Shown here: one piece after another, positions 17,245 through 26,041 of the stretch | Numbering within the stretch: the first letter of the stretch is position 1 | Layout: every line of letters starts with the position of its first letter | NCBI GenBank assembly: GCA_045598705.1 | Contig: JAZLMM010000003.1 | Coordinates: 10,536-74,535, forward strand | Source: Scatonaster sp045598705 | GTDB lineage: Bacteria > Bacillota > Clostridia > Saccharofermentanales > Saccharofermentanaceae | Length of the DNA: 64,000 nucleotides | Direction: 5' to 3' | Notes under the pieces: model-generated | The model's database searches: none | The model's input: only the letters and a program-made list of their open reading frames with translations | Told to the model about the DNA's origin: nothing | Translations under genes and position numbers: made by a program

Positions 17245-17273
17245 TGCTTTCCTTATATAAGGTTAGGTATGAT
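17244..17273 (+). promoter_or_regulatory. Likely promoter of engB
   Basis: TTGCTT (17244-17249), an 18-base spacer and TATGAT (17268-17273) are followed by GGAGGAG and the engB start at 17294, giving a very short leader. Confidence 0.5.
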
Positions 17274-17293
17274 ATGTTGGATTGGAGGAGATT

Positions 17294-17884
17294 ATGAGTA
17301 TTCAGTTTCGTAATACAAAGCTTTGGGGCGTTGCTTCTGATTTGAATGGCTGTCCCAATACAGATCTGCCGGAGATTGTGCTCTCTGGTAAGTCGAATGT
17401 TGGAAAATCTTCTCTTGTGAATGCATTAGCTGATAACCGTAAACTTGCCCGTGTCAGTTCTACGCCTGGCAAGACAAGGCTTGTCGTGTACTTTGATGTC
17501 GACGGTAAACTGTTTTTGGCGGATCTTCCAGGCTATGGATATGCCAAAGCATCAAAAGACGTAAAAGAGAAGTTCAATAAATTGTGTGACCAGTATTTTG
17601 TCTCTGGACGTAAATTCGCATTGGTTTTGCATCTTATTGATGTGCGTCATGCACCGTCAGAAGATGATATTCGTATGCTCCAGTATATGAATCACAATGG
17701 TATCCCGTATTTCCTAGTGTTTACAAAGTGCGATAAATTCTCCCGTGCTCAACTCAAACGACAACTTGATGAGTTTTCCAAGATTCTTGATTTTCATGAT
17801 GATGCGCATTGCTTTGCCGTATCAGCAGAGAAGAAAATTGGTATAGATGATCTACGAAGTGCAATAGAGGAGTATTTACAGTAG
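17294..17884 (+). CDS. engB: Ribosome biogenesis GTPase EngB (YsxC/YihA)
   Basis: EngB is an essential GTPase needed for assembly of the 50S subunit. The 196-residue product has the P-loop GKSNVGKSS near 32-40, switch TPGKTR, G3 DLPGYGYAKAS, G4 TKCDKFS and G5 SAEKKIG. I start at ATG 17294 after GGAGGAG (17284-17290); an upstream in-frame TTG at 17282 overlaps that ribosome site. Length is normal. In many Firmicutes this gene follows lon or clpX, but here it stands between the PRPP synthase operon and comEC. Confidence 0.95.
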   Translation: MSIQFRNTKLWGVASDLNGCPNTDLPEIVLSGKSNVGKSSLVNALADNRKLARVSSTPGKTRLVVYFDVDGKLFLADLPGYGYAKASKDVKEKFNKLCDQYFVSGRKFALVLHLIDVRHAPSEDDIRMLQYMNHNGIPYFLVFTKCDKFSRAQLKRQLDEFSKILDFHDDAHCFAVSAEKKIGIDDLRSAIEEYLQ

Positions 17885-17960
17885 TTTTCGACATATGATG
17901 TAGCATTGTCGAAAAATGTCGAAAAATCTAAGAGAAAAGCTTTGCTTGAATCGATAGAAT
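17885..17960 (+). promoter_or_regulatory. comEC control region with three Spo0A-like boxes
   Basis: TTCGACA (17887-17893) and two TGTCGAA copies 10 bases apart (17907-17913 and 17917-17923) match the Spo0A box consensus TGNCGAA. A -10 TAGAAT lies at 17955-17960 with no recognisable -35. The first two boxes and their distance to the -10 recur exactly at 30199-30272. Confidence 0.6.
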
Positions 17961-17991
17961 GTATCCAGTTTCTCTAAAGGGGTGGATGCAT

Positions 17992-20349
17992 ATGGCTGAT
18001 TTATATAAATATTATCAGAGACAAGCATGCTCCGCTTCATTTAGAATTCGCGATTGGTTACGCACTATATCAAATCGATTCTTCTTACGCCCAGCGTTAT
18101 TCATTTTCATAATGACCATATTTGGTGGATATTTAGGCTTCTACTCATCGAATTTAACGTGCGTTCTAACCTTTGTTCCAATCGTTATGTGCCTTTGTAT
18201 GCATTTTCTATGGGGGGAAGGTTCTACGCGCCAGCAGATACTCTTAATTTGTGGCGCCATCATATTTGGTGCAATAGTATTTGGTTTTCGTTACTGGAAG
18301 AATTATGCTTCAGAACTACCCCAAATCGAAAGTTACCATGGCAATGTAGTGGTATGCTCGTCAAATTGCAATGATATAGGGTACAAGAACATCGTGGTGC
18401 GTCTTGAAAATGGTGAGCGAGTGGCCTTTCTTACGAGTGAGAGATTTAGCTATGGCGAGAAGCTAGAAGTAATTTGTGATCTAGAGATGATTTCTTCATC
18501 TGGAAATCCAGGTGATATTGACTTGAAGGCTTTATATAATAAACAAGGTATAATTCGAAGCATAAAGAATATGACACTGTTGTCTTCTTCGACCCGCACA
18601 CTTAATCCGGTAAATTGGCTCTTTCGACTTGGTAGCACTATTTCCAATCAAGCTCATAAATATTGGTTAGCAACAACGGATCAACAAACTGCAGATTTCC
18701 TATCGGCTATGGTTACTGGGAATGATGCCTATCTCAATCATGAAACTCGGGAAGATTTCACTGAGAGCAATTTAGCGCATCTTCTTGTTGTTTCTGGTGC
18801 ACATGTTGGATATTTCTCGTCTACGGTGCTCACAGTAATTGCTATTTTTACGAGCAATAGGAAGAAGAGACTTAGAATATTGATAGTTCTGCTTATGTTA
18901 TTTGGTTTTGTTTGTGGGTGGTCGGGTTCTGTCAGTAGAAGTATAGTCATGTACCTTATTGTTGAACTAATTGGTTCTGTCGGTAGAACGACTGATCGGA
19001 TCTCATCCTGGTCAATCAGTGCACTTCTTATACTATTGATTGACCCTTTTGCGATGTTTTCATCAGGGGTACTTCTTTCGTTTGGTGCGACAATTTCAAT
19101 TTGTCTTTTCCATTCAAGAGTTGAAAGTGGTATCCGTAATCGATTGGGTTTTCTTCCTGATGAGCTAATTTGCACGATATCTTGCTTCTTATGCGCTCAA
19201 ATTGGTATGCTTCCTGTTCTCATTTCAATCGGTAGTTCATACTCCTTGCTGAATGTATTAATTATTCTTGTATCTGGATTTCCAGCTGAAATCATTTGCT
19301 CTATGGGATTGGTTGTATCGGTTGTTAGCATTCTTATTCCTATACCGTTTGTAAGAAAAGCAGCGTTTATTCCTATTAGTGGACTGATTCACATACTTGT
19401 TGAATTGGCTCGCTTGGGCGCGGTTCATACTTCTGATCGTATAGTATTGTCTAACATTCCTATTGCGCTCATTCTTTCATTTGTCGGCCTTTTCTTCATT
19501 AAAGTGTTGCCATCTGGTTTTCGTAGAAAATTGACTACACTATTTTCATCTATCACTGCACTCTGTATGGTGATTCGTGTTCCACTTCATGTTGAGAAAG
19601 AGTGCAAAGTGTATTTCCTTGACGTGGGCCAAGGTGATAGTGCACTGATAAGCTATTGCGATATCAACTTACTAATTGATGGTGGAAATCTTGGGAGTGG
19701 AGATAGGATTCAATCGGTAATGGATTACTTGGATATCGATTACATTGATATGGCATTTATGTCTCATCTTGATATAGATCATGTTGGTGGGGTGCTTGAA
19801 TTATGGAACAGAGGAAGAATTGTATCGCTTTATGCTTCGTATTGGGGCAACAGTTCCGAGATGGCTGAGTTGGAACGATTGTATCCATCGCTTCCAAAAT
19901 CTGTTGACATTATTCAACGTGGAGACATCATTCAACTTGATGATGACTTTACATTGAATTGCCTATGGCCTTCGTCGCCAACCGATGGTGGAAATGAAGA
20001 CTCGATGGTCCTTCTTGCTGAAGTTTTCGATACGAAGGTGCTTTTTACAGGAGATATCAATCAAGAAATCGAAGAACAGCTGAAAAACGAGACACTTCAT
20101 GACATACAAGTTCTGAAGGTGGCTCATCACGGAAGCAGGTTTTCCACATCTGAAATATTCCTTCAAGATAAATTCATTGATGCAGCAGTGATAAGTGTGG
20201 GTTATAATCAATATGGTCATCCTACAAAGGAAGTGTTGAATCGATTAGAACAATCACGCATTAGCTGCTTCCGGACAGATGAACATGGATGTGTCGTCAT
20301 GACGATTGATGATCGAACGTGGAAACTGAAGTATTATTTTGATAGCTGA
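17992..20349 (+). CDS. comEC: DNA internalisation-related competence protein ComEC/Rec2
   Basis: ComEC forms the inner-membrane channel that takes up single-stranded DNA during transformation. The 785-residue product has N-terminal membrane helices, an OB-like DUF4131 region and the Competence domain with HLLVVSGAHVG near 264 and many helices. Its C-terminal metallo-beta-lactamase domain begins at VYFLDVGQGDSALI (about 540) and contains SHLDIDHVGG, FTGDI and KVAHHGSRFSTSE. I chose ATG 17992 because AAGGGGTGGA sits about 7 bases upstream; ATGs at 17959 and 17986 are poorly placed. The gene is intact. Whether the organism is transformable is unknown; comEA is not adjacent. Confidence 0.93.
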   Translation: MADLYKYYQRQACSASFRIRDWLRTISNRFFLRPALFIFIMTIFGGYLGFYSSNLTCVLTFVPIVMCLCMHFLWGEGSTRQQILLICGAIIFGAIVFGFRYWKNYASELPQIESYHGNVVVCSSNCNDIGYKNIVVRLENGERVAFLTSERFSYGEKLEVICDLEMISSSGNPGDIDLKALYNKQGIIRSIKNMTLLSSSTRTLNPVNWLFRLGSTISNQAHKYWLATTDQQTADFLSAMVTGNDAYLNHETREDFTESNLAHLLVVSGAHVGYFSSTVLTVIAIFTSNRKKRLRILIVLLMLFGFVCGWSGSVSRSIVMYLIVELIGSVGRTTDRISSWSISALLILLIDPFAMFSSGVLLSFGATISICLFHSRVESGIRNRLGFLPDELICTISCFLCAQIGMLPVLISIGSSYSLLNVLIILVSGFPAEIICSMGLVVSVVSILIPIPFVRKAAFIPISGLIHILVELARLGAVHTSDRIVLSNIPIALILSFVGLFFIKVLPSGFRRKLTTLFSSITALCMVIRVPLHVEKECKVYFLDVGQGDSALISYCDINLLIDGGNLGSGDRIQSVMDYLDIDYIDMAFMSHLDIDHVGGVLELWNRGRIVSLYASYWGNSSEMAELERLYPSLPKSVDIIQRGDIIQLDDDFTLNCLWPSSPTDGGNEDSMVLLAEVFDTKVLFTGDINQEIEEQLKNETLHDIQVLKVAHHGSRFSTSEIFLQDKFIDAAVISVGYNQYGHPTKEVLNRLEQSRISCFRTDEHGCVVMTIDDRTWKLKYYFDS

Positions 20350-20357
20350 GGAAGATT

Positions 20358-21401
20358 ATGGTCAAAGCGGATCAAGTAAAGAAATACAGAGATTATGGTG
20401 CGCTGATGCGTGAACTAAAATCTGGTGAGACATCAAGAATGTATCTATTCTTCGGAGAAGAGAAGTTCTTGGTCGAAATGGCACTTCGTCCAGTAAAACA
20501 GTTCTACTTAACATCAGGTGCGGAAAGTTTGGATTTCTATGTGAAAGACTGTTCAAATTCCGAACTGGAAATGAATGATTTCTTTGGCTTGGTTGGAACA
20601 CCGCCTTTCATGTCACGTGCTCGTGTTACTGTAATCAAAAACTCAAACTGGTGGTCTACAAGGGCGCCATCTTCCCCCAAAGAGATGGATGAGTGGAAGA
20701 AACTACTATCGTCCATTCCTGAATATGCCTTGGTCATTTTCTGTGAGGATAAGGTAGATAAGCGAAAGAAGCAACTGCTTGATTATGCAGATCAGGTTGG
20801 CGAAGTATTTGAATTTGGCATTCAAAGTGAAGAAGAACTTGGGAAATGGATACGTAAGAAGTTTGCAGATAACAAGATTACGATCCAAGCAGACTGTGTT
20901 TCTAGTTTGATCAGCAGGGTAGATGCATCGATGCAAATGTTACTTAATGAAATCAACAAAATTACACTCTACTGTATCAATAAGAACGTCACAATGGTCG
21001 ACATGAATCTCCTTGACCGTTTAAGCATTCCAGATGTTCACGCTTCAGTTTTTAATATGACGGATGCAATTGGTCTGAAGGACGCAGGAAGTGCTTTGTC
21101 TATTTTTAATGATCTGATTCGCTTGAAAGAGCCAATTCCGAAGGTGCGTCTGATGTTGGCACGTCATTTTCGGCAATTGATATGTGCGAAAGAACTTGGG
21201 GATTACCAAGAAGTAATCAATCAACTGAAAGTAAGGCCTTTTGTCGCTAGAAATCTTATGAATCAGGCTCGCGGATTTACATTAGAACAACTGGAGCGAA
21301 TTTATGGTCTTTGTTTCGATTCGGATCAATGGGTCAAGACAGGACGCATGGAGGAACGCACTTCAATGGAAGTTCTTCTTTCGGCGGCTGGCAAGATATA
21401 A
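20358..21401 (+). CDS. holA: DNA polymerase III subunit delta
   Basis: HolA is the clamp-loader subunit that opens the beta sliding clamp. The 347-residue product has the family's MYLFFGEEKFLVEMAL start of the AAA+-like domain I, an EYALVIFCEDKVDKRKK segment and NEINKITLYC. Its domain III includes ASVFNMTDAI and PKVRLMLARHFRQLICAKEL. As usual for delta, there is no P-loop. It lies 8 bases after comEC with GAGGAAG as ribosome site, the common comEC-holA pair of Firmicutes. Confidence 0.92.
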   Translation: MVKADQVKKYRDYGALMRELKSGETSRMYLFFGEEKFLVEMALRPVKQFYLTSGAESLDFYVKDCSNSELEMNDFFGLVGTPPFMSRARVTVIKNSNWWSTRAPSSPKEMDEWKKLLSSIPEYALVIFCEDKVDKRKKQLLDYADQVGEVFEFGIQSEEELGKWIRKKFADNKITIQADCVSSLISRVDASMQMLLNEINKITLYCINKNVTMVDMNLLDRLSIPDVHASVFNMTDAIGLKDAGSALSIFNDLIRLKEPIPKVRLMLARHFRQLICAKELGDYQEVINQLKVRPFVARNLMNQARGFTLEQLERIYGLCFDSDQWVKTGRMEERTSMEVLLSAAGKI

Positions 21402-21407
21402 TTTGCG

Positions 21408-21436
21408 TTGACGTATAAGGGGAATTAGGATAGAAT
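21408..21436 (+). promoter_or_regulatory. Promoter of the isocitrate dehydrogenase gene
   Basis: TTGACG (21408-21413), a 17-base spacer and TAGAAT (21431-21436) lie 31 bases upstream of the start codon. Confidence 0.7.
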
Positions 21437-21467
21437 CAATTAGAATTTTCAAGACATGGAGGAACAT

Positions 21468-22667
21468 ATGGCCAAGATTCAAATGAAGACGCCATTAGTA
21501 GAGATGGATGGCGATGAAATGACACGAATTATCTGGAAACAGATTAAGGAGATTGTCCTTGAGCCGTTTATTGACCTAAAGACAGAATATTTTGATTTGG
21601 GTCTGACTCATCGTGATGAGACAGATGACCAGGTAACGATTGATGCTGCGAATCGTGCTGCAGAGTTAGGTGTTGCAGTGAAGTGTGCAACGATTACTCC
21701 TAATGCGCAGAGAATGGATGAATACAAGCTCAAACAGATGTGGAAGAGTCCGAATGGTACGATTCGTGCAATTTTGGATGGTACTGTTTTCCGTGCTCCA
21801 ATCTTGGTAAAAGGCATCAGTCCGTTCGTTTCTTGCTGGAAGAAGCCGATTACTTTAGCGCGTCATGCATACGGTGATGTTTATCGTGATACAGAGATGT
21901 ATGTTTCCGGTAAGGCGACAGCAGAGCTTGTTGTGACCTATGAAGATGGTCATCAAGAAGTCAAAAAGATTCATGACTTTAAGGGTCCTGGTGTCATCGA
22001 AGGTATGCACAACCTTGATTCTTCAATCGAAGCGTTTGCACGCTCTTGCTTTATGTATGCACTTGATATTCATCAAGATCTTTGGTTTGCTACGAAAGAT
22101 ACTATTTCTAAAGTGTACGATCATCGTTTCAAGGACATTTTCCAAGAAATCTATGACAATGAGTTCAAGGCACGCTTCGAAGAAGCAGGTATTACATACT
22201 TCTATACTTTGATTGACGATGCGGTTGCTCGTGTAATGAGATCTGAGGGTGGTATGCTTTGGGCATGTAAGAATTATGATGGAGACGTTATGTCGGATAT
22301 GGTTGCTTCTGCTTGCGGAAGTCTTGCGATGATGACATCTGTATTGGTTTCTCCATCCGGAAATTACGAATATGAGGCTGCCCATGGTACTGTAACTCGT
22401 CATTATTATCGCTATCTTAAGGGCGAGACGACATCCACGAACCCAATGGCAACTCTGTTTGCATGGAGTGGTGCATTGAGAAAACGTGGACAGCTAGATG
22501 GATTGGATGACCTTGTGGCTTTTGCTGACAAACTGGAGAAAGCATCCATCGAAACAATTGAAGAAGGTACGATTACCGGTGATTTGAATAGTTTGCTTGA
22601 GCATCCAAATAAACGTGTTGTCAATACAGAAGAATTCTTGCGCGCTATTGCAGCAAAATTAGCATAA
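21468..22667 (+). CDS. icd: NADP-dependent isocitrate dehydrogenase, type II (eukaryote-like)
   Basis: The enzyme converts isocitrate to 2-oxoglutarate, here probably supplying glutamate and NADPH. The 399-residue product belongs to the dimeric type II class: VEMDGDEMTRIIW near the N-terminus, TPNAQRMDEYKLKQMWKSPNGTIR (substrate Ser/Asn/Arg), YEAAHGTVTRHY and NPMATLFAWSG. The Arg and His residues of AAHGTVTRHYY are those that select NADP. I chose ATG 21468 (MAKIQMKTP) because ATGGAGG at 21456-21462 is its Shine-Dalgarno; the ORF also opens at ATG 21456. It has its own promoter and is followed by a SEC-C protein gene 14 bases away. Confidence 0.95.
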   Translation: MAKIQMKTPLVEMDGDEMTRIIWKQIKEIVLEPFIDLKTEYFDLGLTHRDETDDQVTIDAANRAAELGVAVKCATITPNAQRMDEYKLKQMWKSPNGTIRAILDGTVFRAPILVKGISPFVSCWKKPITLARHAYGDVYRDTEMYVSGKATAELVVTYEDGHQEVKKIHDFKGPGVIEGMHNLDSSIEAFARSCFMYALDIHQDLWFATKDTISKVYDHRFKDIFQEIYDNEFKARFEEAGITYFYTLIDDAVARVMRSEGGMLWACKNYDGDVMSDMVASACGSLAMMTSVLVSPSGNYEYEAAHGTVTRHYYRYLKGETTSTNPMATLFAWSGALRKRGQLDGLDDLVAFADKLEKASIETIEEGTITGDLNSLLEHPNKRVVNTEEFLRAIAAKLA

Positions 22668-22681
22668 TGGAGGATATAGAA

Positions 22682-23203
22682 ATGGGTTATTTTGAAGAAT
22701 GGACAAAACATTCAGAGACAGTTGAAAACGAAGAAGCTTATAAGGCTTATATTACAAAGTACTATGAGCTGGAGAAGGCGGCATACGATGCGATTCTCTC
22801 GAAGTATCCTGATAATAGTGATTTGCTGAACGGTAAGGCCATTGATCTTTGTGAGAAACTCGGATTTGGCAAAGAGAATATGGAGATTTTTGTTGGATTT
22901 CTTGAGGGTATCAGTTCGAGCTTGACTAACGAATTTGATTGCAAGACCGTAACAGATGATTCTGATATTTCTCTATCTATTGATTATGAAAAACTTTATT
23001 ACAACATGCGTGACGCCAAAGCTGAATGGCTGTACCTTTTGAAGAGTTGGGACAATGTTCTGACAGAAGAGAAGATGCAGGAGATCACGAAGAAGTATCG
23101 TGATGATAATACTGTTCACGTTGAGAAAATTGGCCGTAATGATCCTTGCCCGTGTGGAAGTGGTAAGAAGTATAAGAAGTGCTGTGGTAAGAAGGAAGTT
23201 TGA
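22682..23203 (+). CDS. SEC-C zinc-motif protein of unknown function
   Basis: The 173-residue acidic protein ends in a SEC-C zinc-binding motif (IGRNDPCPCGSGKKYKKCC), nearly identical to the tail of the SecA encoded at 33669 in this window. The first 145 residues are helical, rich in Glu, Lys, Tyr and Asp, and show no family I recognise. SEC-C motifs bind zinc and, in SecA, contact ribosomes and SecB. A role near translation or folding is possible but unproven. ATG 22682 follows ATGGAGGATATAGA. It is probably co-transcribed with icd. Confidence 0.85.
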   Translation: MGYFEEWTKHSETVENEEAYKAYITKYYELEKAAYDAILSKYPDNSDLLNGKAIDLCEKLGFGKENMEIFVGFLEGISSSLTNEFDCKTVTDDSDISLSIDYEKLYYNMRDAKAEWLYLLKSWDNVLTEEKMQEITKKYRDDNTVHVEKIGRNDPCPCGSGKKYKKCCGKKEV

Positions 23204-23218
23204 TTCAATCTTAACTAG

Positions 23219-23339
23219 TATAATTTTTAACTTAACAATTTGATATTTAATTGATAGGCGAGTTGCCTAATTGTTTGGGAAAATCCCGACTGTTAGATGA
23301 AATTACATGATTGTAGTTCTCTTTCAGTCGGTTTTTTTT
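23219..23339 (+). promoter_or_regulatory. Structured leader with competing hairpins and terminator before radC
   Basis: A TATAAT (23219-23224) is followed by hairpin AATT(GAT)AGGC/GCCTAATT (23249-23272), then small hairpin GGGA/TCCC (23277-23287). A terminator follows: CCGACTG (23286-23292) pairs with CAGTCGG (23325-23331), ahead of eight T residues (23332-23339). The second hairpin and the terminator share bases 23286-23287, so they may be alternatives. No known riboswitch class was recognised. It could also be a short independent RNA. Confidence 0.5.
23286..23339 (+). terminator. Intrinsic terminator upstream of radC
   Basis: The 7-bp GC-rich stem CCGACTG/CAGTCGG encloses a smaller hairpin (ATTACA/TGTAGT) and is followed directly by eight T residues. 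It ends the icd transcript or attenuates radC; the radC ribosome site begins about 15 bases later. Confidence 0.8.
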
Positions 23340-23367
23340 ATTTGTTTCAAAAAGGAGGTGATGAGAA

Positions 23368-24063
23368 ATGAAGATATGTGAGATGAGCCCAACAATTCGT
23401 CCTTATGAACGTTTGGAAGAATTCGGTGTGCAAGCTTTGTCTGATGAAGAATTGCTTGCTATCCTTCTTCGAAATGGAACGAAAGGGAAATCTTCGAAGG
23501 AAATTGCTTCTCAGATTCTGTCAGACTTGAGAAATGAAGATGGACTATGCGGTTTACGAGATTATACAGTAAGTGAACTTGCTTCTTTTGAAGGCGTAGG
23601 CCGCGTGAAAGCGATACAGATTATTGCCTGTCTAGAAATTGGTCGGCGTAGTATTTGTACCTATTCATGGGAGAGACAAAAGTTTTTGAATGATGAAACT
23701 GCAATTCATTTCTTCGAAGAAAGAATGTCATTTCTGCCACAGGAAGAGATACATGTTGTTTCTTTGAATACGCAAAAGAAAATGATTTCTTGTGATGTGG
23801 TTGGAAAGGGCGGAATCAGCGGAATTGCAGTTTGCGAACGAGAACTGTTTCGTGTTGCAGTGAAAGCAAACGCCGCAGGTGTCATCCTCGCACATAATCA
23901 TCCTAGTGGTGATCCAACTCCAAGCAGGGATGATATTGAAGCAACTTGGAGATTGATGAAGTGCGGGGAGATGATTGGGATTGAAGTGGTTGATCACATC
24001 ATAGTAGGAAGAGGCTTAAGTGTAAGCATGAGAAAAGATGGCTTTATGGAGGTATTTGAATGA
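23368..24063 (+). CDS. radC: RadC family JAB-domain protein
   Basis: RadC-like proteins have a helix-hairpin-helix and a JAB/MPN metalloprotease-like domain. Their role is unsettled, and the early DNA-repair claim is not supported in E. coli. The 231-residue product has RPYERLEEFGVQALSDEELLAILL, HhH FEGVGRVKAIQII, and the JAB motif HNHPSGDPTPSRDD (HxHx7-8D) near residues 176-188, with E-containing SCDVVGKGG upstream. AAAGGAGGTGATGAG is an excellent ribosome site. In Clostridia radC usually precedes mreB; here it is followed by a DUF5688-type gene, overlapping it by 4 bases. Confidence 0.95.
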   Translation: MKICEMSPTIRPYERLEEFGVQALSDEELLAILLRNGTKGKSSKEIASQILSDLRNEDGLCGLRDYTVSELASFEGVGRVKAIQIIACLEIGRRSICTYSWERQKFLNDETAIHFFEERMSFLPQEEIHVVSLNTQKKMISCDVVGKGGISGIAVCERELFRVAVKANAAGVILAHNHPSGDPTPSRDDIEATWRLMKCGEMIGIEVVDHIIVGRGLSVSMRKDGFMEVFE

Positions 24064-25001
24064 ACAGAAATAATCATACTATTCCGGACAGACTTTCATT
24101 TAAAGATTTTATGTCTGCCTTCCGTGCACAGTACGAGTATGGACTACCCAAACTGCGCAATCAATTTACTTTTACTGAACAGATTGTTCATAAGAATAAC
24201 AAGAATATGCATGGCATTATCGTTCGTGAACATGGCAAGAACATTGCGCCGGTGTTCTATTACGAAGATTTGTATGATTCGTATTGCGAAGGGGCGAGTC
24301 TTGATGATTGCATAAATGAAATCGTCTCGTTTGTTACATCGAACAAGATTCCGGACGATTCATTCCGACAAAGATTGACGACTTGGGAAGAAGTGAAAAA
24401 TCTTCTGATTCTTAAACTTATAAATTTTAAGCGCAATATGAAAATGCTTTCGCATACCCCACACATGGTTTTTGGCGATATGGCACTAGTGATTCAGGTA
24501 TATATGGATGATGATATACTTGGCAAAGGAGCGATTACTGTTGATTCTGAACTTATGAATATATGGGATCAGGACCAGCAGACTATTTTCAATCAAGCGA
24601 TGATTAATATGAAGCAATATAGAATACAGATACTTGATTTGCTTGATTATGCTGATACGAAACATCCTGTTGATCCAGAAACCCCAAGAATCTATGTCTA
24701 CTCATATGATACTCCGTTCCCGGGAGCATCTGCGATGATTCGAATTGATAAACTACTGGAATTTGCTGAGACGAAAGATGCTGATTTCTATATCATGCCG
24801 GTTTCTGTCCATGAAGTGCTATTGTTAGAATATCGGAATGACATTAGTCATGAATTTCTATATAGCATGCTGTCTTCCATCAACTCGGATCAGGGCTTGG
24901 CAGATAATCTGATGTCAGATGCAGTTTATCTGCTCCAGCGTGATACACAGAAACTAGTAAATATTGAAGATGGAAAAGAAGTCATGTTGTTTGCTACGTG
25001 A
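24060..25001 (+). CDS. DUF5688-type protein of unknown function
   Basis: The 313-residue soluble protein fits the pattern I know from DUF5688 proteins of gut Clostridia: HGIIVREHGKNIAPVFYYEDLYDSYCEG in the N-terminal third, LLILKLINFKRNMKMLSHTPH in the middle, FGDMALVIQVYMD, and a C-terminal half with PVSVHEVLLLEY. These proteins often occur in many copies per genome and have no known biochemical role. The start overlaps radC by four bases (ATGA), so the two are co-translated. There are no membrane helices or signal peptide. Confidence 0.75.
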   Translation: MNRNNHTIPDRLSFKDFMSAFRAQYEYGLPKLRNQFTFTEQIVHKNNKNMHGIIVREHGKNIAPVFYYEDLYDSYCEGASLDDCINEIVSFVTSNKIPDDSFRQRLTTWEEVKNLLILKLINFKRNMKMLSHTPHMVFGDMALVIQVYMDDDILGKGAITVDSELMNIWDQDQQTIFNQAMINMKQYRIQILDLLDYADTKHPVDPETPRIYVYSYDTPFPGASAMIRIDKLLEFAETKDADFYIMPVSVHEVLLLEYRNDISHEFLYSMLSSINSDQGLADNLMSDAVYLLQRDTQKLVNIEDGKEVMLFAT

Positions 25002-25032
25002 AGGAATTGTTATCATTCATTATTTGCAAATG

Positions 25033-25041
25033 TGGTATACT
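25033..25041 (+). promoter_or_regulatory. Extended -10 promoter of mreC-mreD-PBP2
   Basis: TGGTATACT (25033-25041) is an extended -10 about 30 bases before the mreC TTG start; no convincing -35 is seen. Confidence 0.5.
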
Positions 25042-25072
25042 TTATTGATAGTTTGATAAGGAGGTCCATGCT

Positions 25073-26041
25073 TTGCGAAGACTATTTAAGAATAAAGTTG
25101 TTGCAGTTGCTGCAGTTACGCTGATTATGGTTGTCATTATCGCCCTTAGTGCGATTCCCGGCAGTCCTTTCTCTGCTGTAACAAAACCTCTGTCCGTTAT
25201 TATAGATCCGATTCAGACTGTTTTTCAGAAGATCGGGACAAAGATTTCTGACTTTTATTCTGCTATCGCTGAAGGTATGGAGATTCGTAAAGAGAATGAA
25301 GAGCTTCGAGCTGAAATTGCTGAACTCGAATACGAGGTGCAACAAGGTGAGGAAGCAAGAATTCGATGGGAAGAATTAAAGAGCGCTTTTTCCATACAGG
25401 ATTCATTCGAAAACTATCACATTCATGGTGCTTCCGTCTTAACTCGTGAAGCAGACGAATGGTTCAGTGTTATTCGTATCAATGTTGGAACCAAAGATGG
25501 CATTGATGCTTCGGTGGATTCTTTTGCTGTTGTTGATGCGCGAATGAATCTGGTTGGTCGTGTAATGTCAACGGATGTTAGTTCTTCAAAGATCCTTCCA
25601 ATTCTTCATGAGGGATTTACCGTCAGTGCGAAAGTGAATGTTGTAAATGGCGCAGTAGTTCTTGTGACCGGTGATGTGGTTTTAAAGAATGATGGTCTTT
25701 GTATGGTCACAAGAATTCCTTCTAACACAGTTCTTCAACCTGGTGATGAACTTGTAACAAGTGGTGAAGGTGGTCTATTTCCTGCAGGTATCCCAATTGG
25801 TGTTATCGAGAGTTTTGATAATTCTGATCCTAATCATCCTACTGCTACATTGAGACCTTATGCTGAGATCTCAAGTATTAAAGATGTTTTCATCATGGTC
25901 CCGAATACTGAGGATGATCAAGGCGAGATTTCTGAGACTACGCCTGCTGAATCTTCCGAGACTTCTGGCTTGGAATCAGATGCAACAAGTGCTCCAATTT
26001 CGGCAATAACTCAGACACCGAGTAGTGGAGAAGATACATGA
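25073..26041 (+). CDS. mreC: Rod-shape-determining protein MreC
   Basis: MreC links the MreB cytoskeleton and MreD to the elongation synthases RodA and PBP2. The 322-residue product has an N-terminal membrane helix (residues 10-32), a coiled coil (about 75-110, rich in Glu) and the periplasm-facing beta domain. That domain includes VLTREADEWFSVIRINVG, GTKDGID, VVDARMNLVGRV, GEGGLFPAGIPIGVI and a Ser/Thr/Glu-rich tail. The start is TTG 25073, 7 bases from AAGGAGGT (25058-25065); a nearby ATG at 25068 is in another frame and soon stops. mreB is not in the window. Confidence 0.93.
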   Translation: MRRLFKNKVVAVAAVTLIMVVIIALSAIPGSPFSAVTKPLSVIIDPIQTVFQKIGTKISDFYSAIAEGMEIRKENEELRAEIAELEYEVQQGEEARIRWEELKSAFSIQDSFENYHIHGASVLTREADEWFSVIRINVGTKDGIDASVDSFAVVDARMNLVGRVMSTDVSSSKILPILHEGFTVSAKVNVVNGAVVLVTGDVVLKNDGLCMVTRIPSNTVLQPGDELVTSGEGGLFPAGIPIGVIESFDNSDPNHPTATLRPYAEISSIKDVFIMVPNTEDDQGEISETTPAESSETSGLESDATSAPISAITQTPSSGEDT

